Origin: an uncultured Micavibrio sp.
GTDB lineage: Bacteria; Pseudomonadota; Alphaproteobacteria; Micavibrionales; UBA1664
NCBI GenBank assembly: GCA_937896295.1
Contig: CALBME010000183.1
Coordinates: 1-25,293 of the forward strand
DNA: 25,293 bases
Direction of reading: 5' to 3'
Shown: piece by piece, positions 23,561 through 25,293 of the stretch
Layout of the letters: each line of letters opens with the position of its first letter
Numbering within the stretch: position 1 is the stretch's first letter
Notes under the pieces: generated by a model
What the model saw: only the letters and a program-made list of their open reading frames with translations
What the model was told of the DNA's origin: nothing
Databases searched by the model: none
Translations under genes and position numbers: made by a program

Positions 23561-23587
23561 GTATTCACTGTATATATTACAGGAATA
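23561..23587. promoter_or_regulatory. Near-perfect inverted repeat upstream of the trp operon
   Basis: The arms GTATTC-A-CTGTA and TACAGGAATAC pair over 11 positions with a single bulged A around a TATAT centre. The core CTGTATATATTACAG has the TGTA...TACA form that many transcription factor operators show. It lies about 86-114 bases upstream of the trpF ATG, within AT-rich DNA likely to include the trp promoter. It could be an operator for trpFBA or an RNA hairpin; the sequence cannot say which. Confidence 0.5.
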
Positions 23588-23604
23588 CGATCCTATCACG
23601 GATG

Positions 23605-23628
23605 GGCCGCAACCGGGCGGTTTTTTTT
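23605..23628 (+). terminator. Plus-strand intrinsic terminator without an obvious gene
   Basis: A short stem CCGC (23607-23610) and GCGG (23617-23620), extendable by two G-T pairs, is followed directly by eight T's. The T-run overlaps the stop codon of the converging ECF sigma factor gene. It is oriented for plus-strand transcription, yet the flanking genes are on the minus strand. Confidence 0.45.
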
Positions 23629-24175
23629 ATGCGAAGATCGGTGCGCGGCGTGCGCCGGTGACATTATGCGTGGATATGGTCGGTTCGTCTTCCGTCAGCA
23701 AGGTCTGACGCCCGCGCCATGCGCGGCTTTTCACGGTACCGACGGGTACGCCGGCCTCTGCCGCGATCTGTTCATTGGTATGTCCCATGATATTGGCCAC
23801 GAGCGCGTCGCGCTGATCCGCCGGCAGGGTGTCCAGCTTGCGGATGATATGCGTGAGCTGGATCGCATCCAGCTGGGATGGCTGGACGGCCGTATCGAAA
23901 ATACTGCCCAGTGTTTCCGCCTCGTCAGCGGTGCCGACAAAGTGAATGCGGTTGCGGCGCATATTGCTGCGGAACTGGTTGACCGCAATCATGAACAGCC
24001 AGCCGCGCATATTGGTGCCGGGGGTGAAGCTGTCGCTTTTATCCCATGCGCGGAGCATGGCCTGCTGGCAGAGGTCATCCGCATCGGCGGGATTTTTGGT
24101 CAGGCCAAGGCAAAAGGCCCGCAGGCCGCGGCGTTCGGCGATGTATTGTTTTTCGTCTTCCTGTGTGAATGCCAT
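23627..24175 (-). CDS. ECF (group 4) sigma-70 factor, EcfG-like
   Basis: A 182-residue extracytoplasmic-function sigma factor that directs RNA polymerase to a special promoter set. Region 2 (about 15-78) contains ADADDLCQQAMLRAWDKSDS and SFTPGTNMRGWLFMIAVNQF. Region 4 (about 108-160) contains LPADQRDALVANIMGHTNEQ and a helix-turn-helix with AGVPVGTVKSRAWRGRQ. The SFTPGTNMRGWLF segment recalls EcfG, the general stress sigma factor of alphaproteobacteria. However, no PhyR or NepR (its usual partners) lies in this window, so EcfG identity is not secure. The ATG at 24175 has GAGAGGG about 5 bases upstream, and that site is inside a hairpin. There is no adjacent anti-sigma factor; the upstream gene encodes a polytopic membrane protein that is a possible but unsupported candidate. 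Confidence 0.9.
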   Translation of the reverse strand: MAFTQEDEKQYIAERRGLRAFCLGLTKNPADADDLCQQAMLRAWDKSDSFTPGTNMRGWLFMIAVNQFRSNMRRNRIHFVGTADEAETLGSIFDTAVQPSQLDAIQLTHIIRKLDTLPADQRDALVANIMGHTNEQIAAEAGVPVGTVKSRAWRGRQTLLTEDEPTISTHNVTGARRAPIFA

Positions 24176-24179
24176 AAAA

Positions 24180-24195
24180 CCCTCTCGTGCGAGGG
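24180..24195 (-). promoter_or_regulatory. Hairpin covering the ECF sigma factor ribosome binding site
   Basis: On the minus strand CCCTC (24195-24191) pairs with GAGGG (24184-24180) around a 6-base loop, and the GAGGG arm is the Shine-Dalgarno sequence. TTTT and then the ATG follow, so the structure could mask the ribosome site or act as a weak intrinsic terminator just before the gene. Either would limit sigma factor synthesis. Confidence 0.5.
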
Positions 24196-24263
24196 GTTGT
24201 ATCAGCCAAGCTTTTAAAAAGGCAATTTATTTTGTTCTTAATGCCAATTTACTGACGGCAAGG

Positions 24264-25049
24264 CTAGTCTGGCTGCTCGGTCGCACGGCGATAATAATTG
24301 GACAGGACGGTCACGCCCAGGGCCGTTAATAGGGGCGTAAAATAGAGCTGCAGCGGCAGCATCAATACAAAGGTGAGGATCAGGACCGCGCCCGGCACAG
24401 GCAACACGGCGGCGACAAGGCCGATGACCATGCCGATCGCGATGCCCGCGACCACCAGTAAAAGCATGGTCGGCAGCGCGGCCATAACGCTGGCCCAGAA
24501 CATGCGCCAGACATATCCGCGGGACAGCGTGTAAGCCTGCGCCAGTGTCAGGGGCCGGTTGGCCGCGCGGGCCGGGAAGAAAAAGCTGAAACGCAAAGAC
24601 GCATAGGCCAGCGCAAGCAGGCCCGCCATCAACAGAAGCGACTGGATGATTTTGGGCAGGCCCAGCAAGACCGCAACCACGCCGATGACAAGAACAAGCG
24701 CGACGTAGGCCACGCTCAGGCCGAAGGCCATGGCCATGAAAATGGTTTCATTGCGTGTCCAGTGAAAGGGGTTCATGGGCGTTGCCTGAGGCCCCTGAAT
24801 GACAAGGCGGTGCCACGAAATGGCCAGCGTCATGACGATGACCGTTTCCGCGCCGCGCAGCAGGATCGCCATGGGCAGATTGTCACCGAGAAAAAATTCC
24901 ACCAGTGTCCCCAGCACCGCGATGGCGATCATGTAGGGAATCACCGGTGTCCACAGGCGCCACATGGTTTTTTTGTTTTCGCGTACGAAGCCGCGCGCGT
25001 TCTTCGCCGTTTCCAAGATCCCGGATGTCGGGGTGTAGGCGCTGGTCAT
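24264..25049 (-). CDS. Polytopic inner membrane protein of unknown function
   Basis: A 261-residue protein with about six hydrophobic segments (approximately 36-54, 66-84, 105-130, 135-158, 186-212 and 215-245). It has a 30-residue cytoplasmic-looking N-terminus and a short basic C-terminus (NYYRRATEQPD). The loop between the fourth and fifth segments (FFFPARAANRPLTLAQAYTL) and the following SRGYVWRMFWAS are reminiscent of small bacterial membrane proteins of unknown function, and I cannot name a family. The ATG at 25049 is preferred over an upstream in-frame start (25100) because the added residues look non-coding; a weak AAAGAAAG purine stretch precedes it. It lies 88 bases upstream of the ECF sigma factor gene in the same direction, but a role as anti-sigma factor has no motif support. 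Confidence 0.8.
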   Translation of the reverse strand: MTSAYTPTSGILETAKNARGFVRENKKTMWRLWTPVIPYMIAIAVLGTLVEFFLGDNLPMAILLRGAETVIVMTLAISWHRLVIQGPQATPMNPFHWTRNETIFMAMAFGLSVAYVALVLVIGVVAVLLGLPKIIQSLLLMAGLLALAYASLRFSFFFPARAANRPLTLAQAYTLSRGYVWRMFWASVMAALPTMLLLVVAGIAIGMVIGLVAAVLPVPGAVLILTFVLMLPLQLYFTPLLTALGVTVLSNYYRRATEQPD

Positions 25050-25079
25050 TGTGTTTTCTTTCTTTGATTTTTCCCTGTA

Positions 25080-25095
25080 CGTCAGAATGCTGACG
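25080..25095. repeat. Small inverted repeat upstream of the membrane protein gene
   Basis: CGTCAG and CTGACG (6 bp) flank the tetraloop AATG in the 80-base gap between the membrane protein gene and the next gene. No T-run follows on either strand. It may be an operator or hairpin in the promoter region of the membrane protein gene. Confidence 0.35.
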
Positions 25096-25129
25096 CGCAA
25101 GGGTCACTACGTCAACCGAAGATCCGTTT

Positions 25130-25293
25130 TCAGGCGGGGCGCAGTGAAGACGCAATGCCGCGGGCGAGGCGCATGTGCGGCGGGGTCAGAATGCGTGCGA
25201 CGGCGTCATCAAAGATTTTTTTCGCATCGTCCTGAAAGCCGGATGCGGCCAGAGGTCCCCTGCAGACCGTGGCATGCAGAATGTCGCCATGCA
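25130..25293 (-). CDS. C-terminal end of an unidentified gene (cut by the window edge)
   Basis: The minus-strand frame is open from the right edge to a TGA at 25130-25132, giving at least 53 C-terminal residues. These include GDILHATVCRGPLAA and FQDDAKKIFDDAVARIL, and the end is GIASSLRPA. The residues look like an amphipathic helical, soluble domain. I do not recognise the family. The start and most of the gene lie outside the window. Support is the open frame and coding-like composition only. Confidence 0.5.
   Translation of the reverse strand, partial: HGDILHATVCRGPLAASGFQDDAKKIFDDAVARILTPPHMRLARGIASSLRPA

Larger units (their letters stand above)
23558..23628 (+). ncRNA. Candidate small RNA between trpF and the sigma factor gene
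   Basis: On the plus strand a possible promoter (TTGTTT at 23524-23529, 16-base spacer, TATATC at 23546-23551) precedes about 70 bases that fold into successive hairpins. These are GTATTC-A-CTGTA/TACAG-GAATAC (23561-23587), a short ATCC/GGAT (23590-23603), and CCGC/GCGG (23607-23620), which is followed by eight T's (23621-23628). No plus-strand gene precedes this, so the terminator-like end needs another explanation. The RNA is inferred from sequence pattern only. The alternative is that the hairpins belong to the minus-strand trp leader. Confidence 0.35.

Noticed and set aside
23476..23626. Classical trp attenuator with a tryptophan-rich leader peptide
   Set aside because: No short ORF with tandem Trp codons was seen on the minus strand, and the only U-tract hairpin points the other way.
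23150..24217. A 355-residue plus-strand open frame across trpF and the sigma factor gene
   Set aside because: It crosses the well-supported genes trpF and the ECF sigma factor and the AT-rich spacer between them, and encodes no known domain.

Overview
The window looks like chromosomal DNA of an alphaproteobacterium with moderately high GC. The evidence is gene content and order: def-fmt-truA, a ChvI/ChvG-type two-component system followed by rapZ, trpF-trpB-trpA with accD-folC, an EcfG-like ECF sigma factor and a TonB-dependent receptor. The genus cannot be read from the sequence. I saw no insertion sequence, CRISPR array, tRNA or rRNA. Almost every gene lies on the minus strand; the exceptions are a AAA+ ATPase with a small membrane protein (about 4.4-5.5 kb) and one or two small ORFs (about 6.9-7.4 kb). 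No gene-free stretch exceeds 300 bases.

Layout from left to right (minus-strand operons read right to left). 1-4403 is housekeeping: partial truA, a membrane-anchored protein of unknown function, fmt, def, rmuC and engB. 4426-5497 is a plus-strand pair, a single-domain ClpA/B-like AAA+ ATPase overlapping a 59-residue single-pass membrane protein, closed by a bidirectional terminator shared with ahcY. 5535-6848 is ahcY, divergent from an unknown 114-residue gene. 7409-9123 is a GAF histidine kinase with its own single-domain response regulator, bracketed by predicted terminators. 9268-13443 is a signalling block: rapZ with an altered P-loop, a ChvG-like kinase, a ChvI-like regulator, and a second ChvI-like regulator whose receiver domain has lost its phosphoacceptor. 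13494-16327 looks accessory: a phosphoribosyltransferase-fold protein and an orphan HipA-family kinase separated by an AT-rich, hairpin-rich spacer. 16359-23475 is the trpF-trpB-trpA-(TonB receptor)-accD-folC run. 23627-25293 holds an ECF sigma factor, a polytopic membrane protein and the end of an unidentified gene.

How the genes fit together. Def and Fmt act on opposite ends of the formyl-methionine cycle and are translationally coupled by a GTGA overlap; trpB and trpA share the same kind of overlap. TrpF, TrpB and TrpA make tryptophan, AccD begins fatty acid synthesis and FolC makes folylpolyglutamate. ChvG/ChvI is an envelope or acid stress system that in many relatives neighbours HPr kinase and RapZ; here no hprK lies between chvG and rapZ.

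The best candidates for something undescribed are: the stand-alone ClpB-D1-like ATPase, which lacks the pore-loop tyrosine, with its overlapping membrane protein; the ChvI paralogue with a dead receiver; the rapZ P-loop lysine-to-isoleucine change; the TonB receptor inside the trp/acc/fol run; a small plus-strand RNA candidate between the sigma factor gene and trpF; and a hairpin that covers the sigma factor's ribosome binding site.
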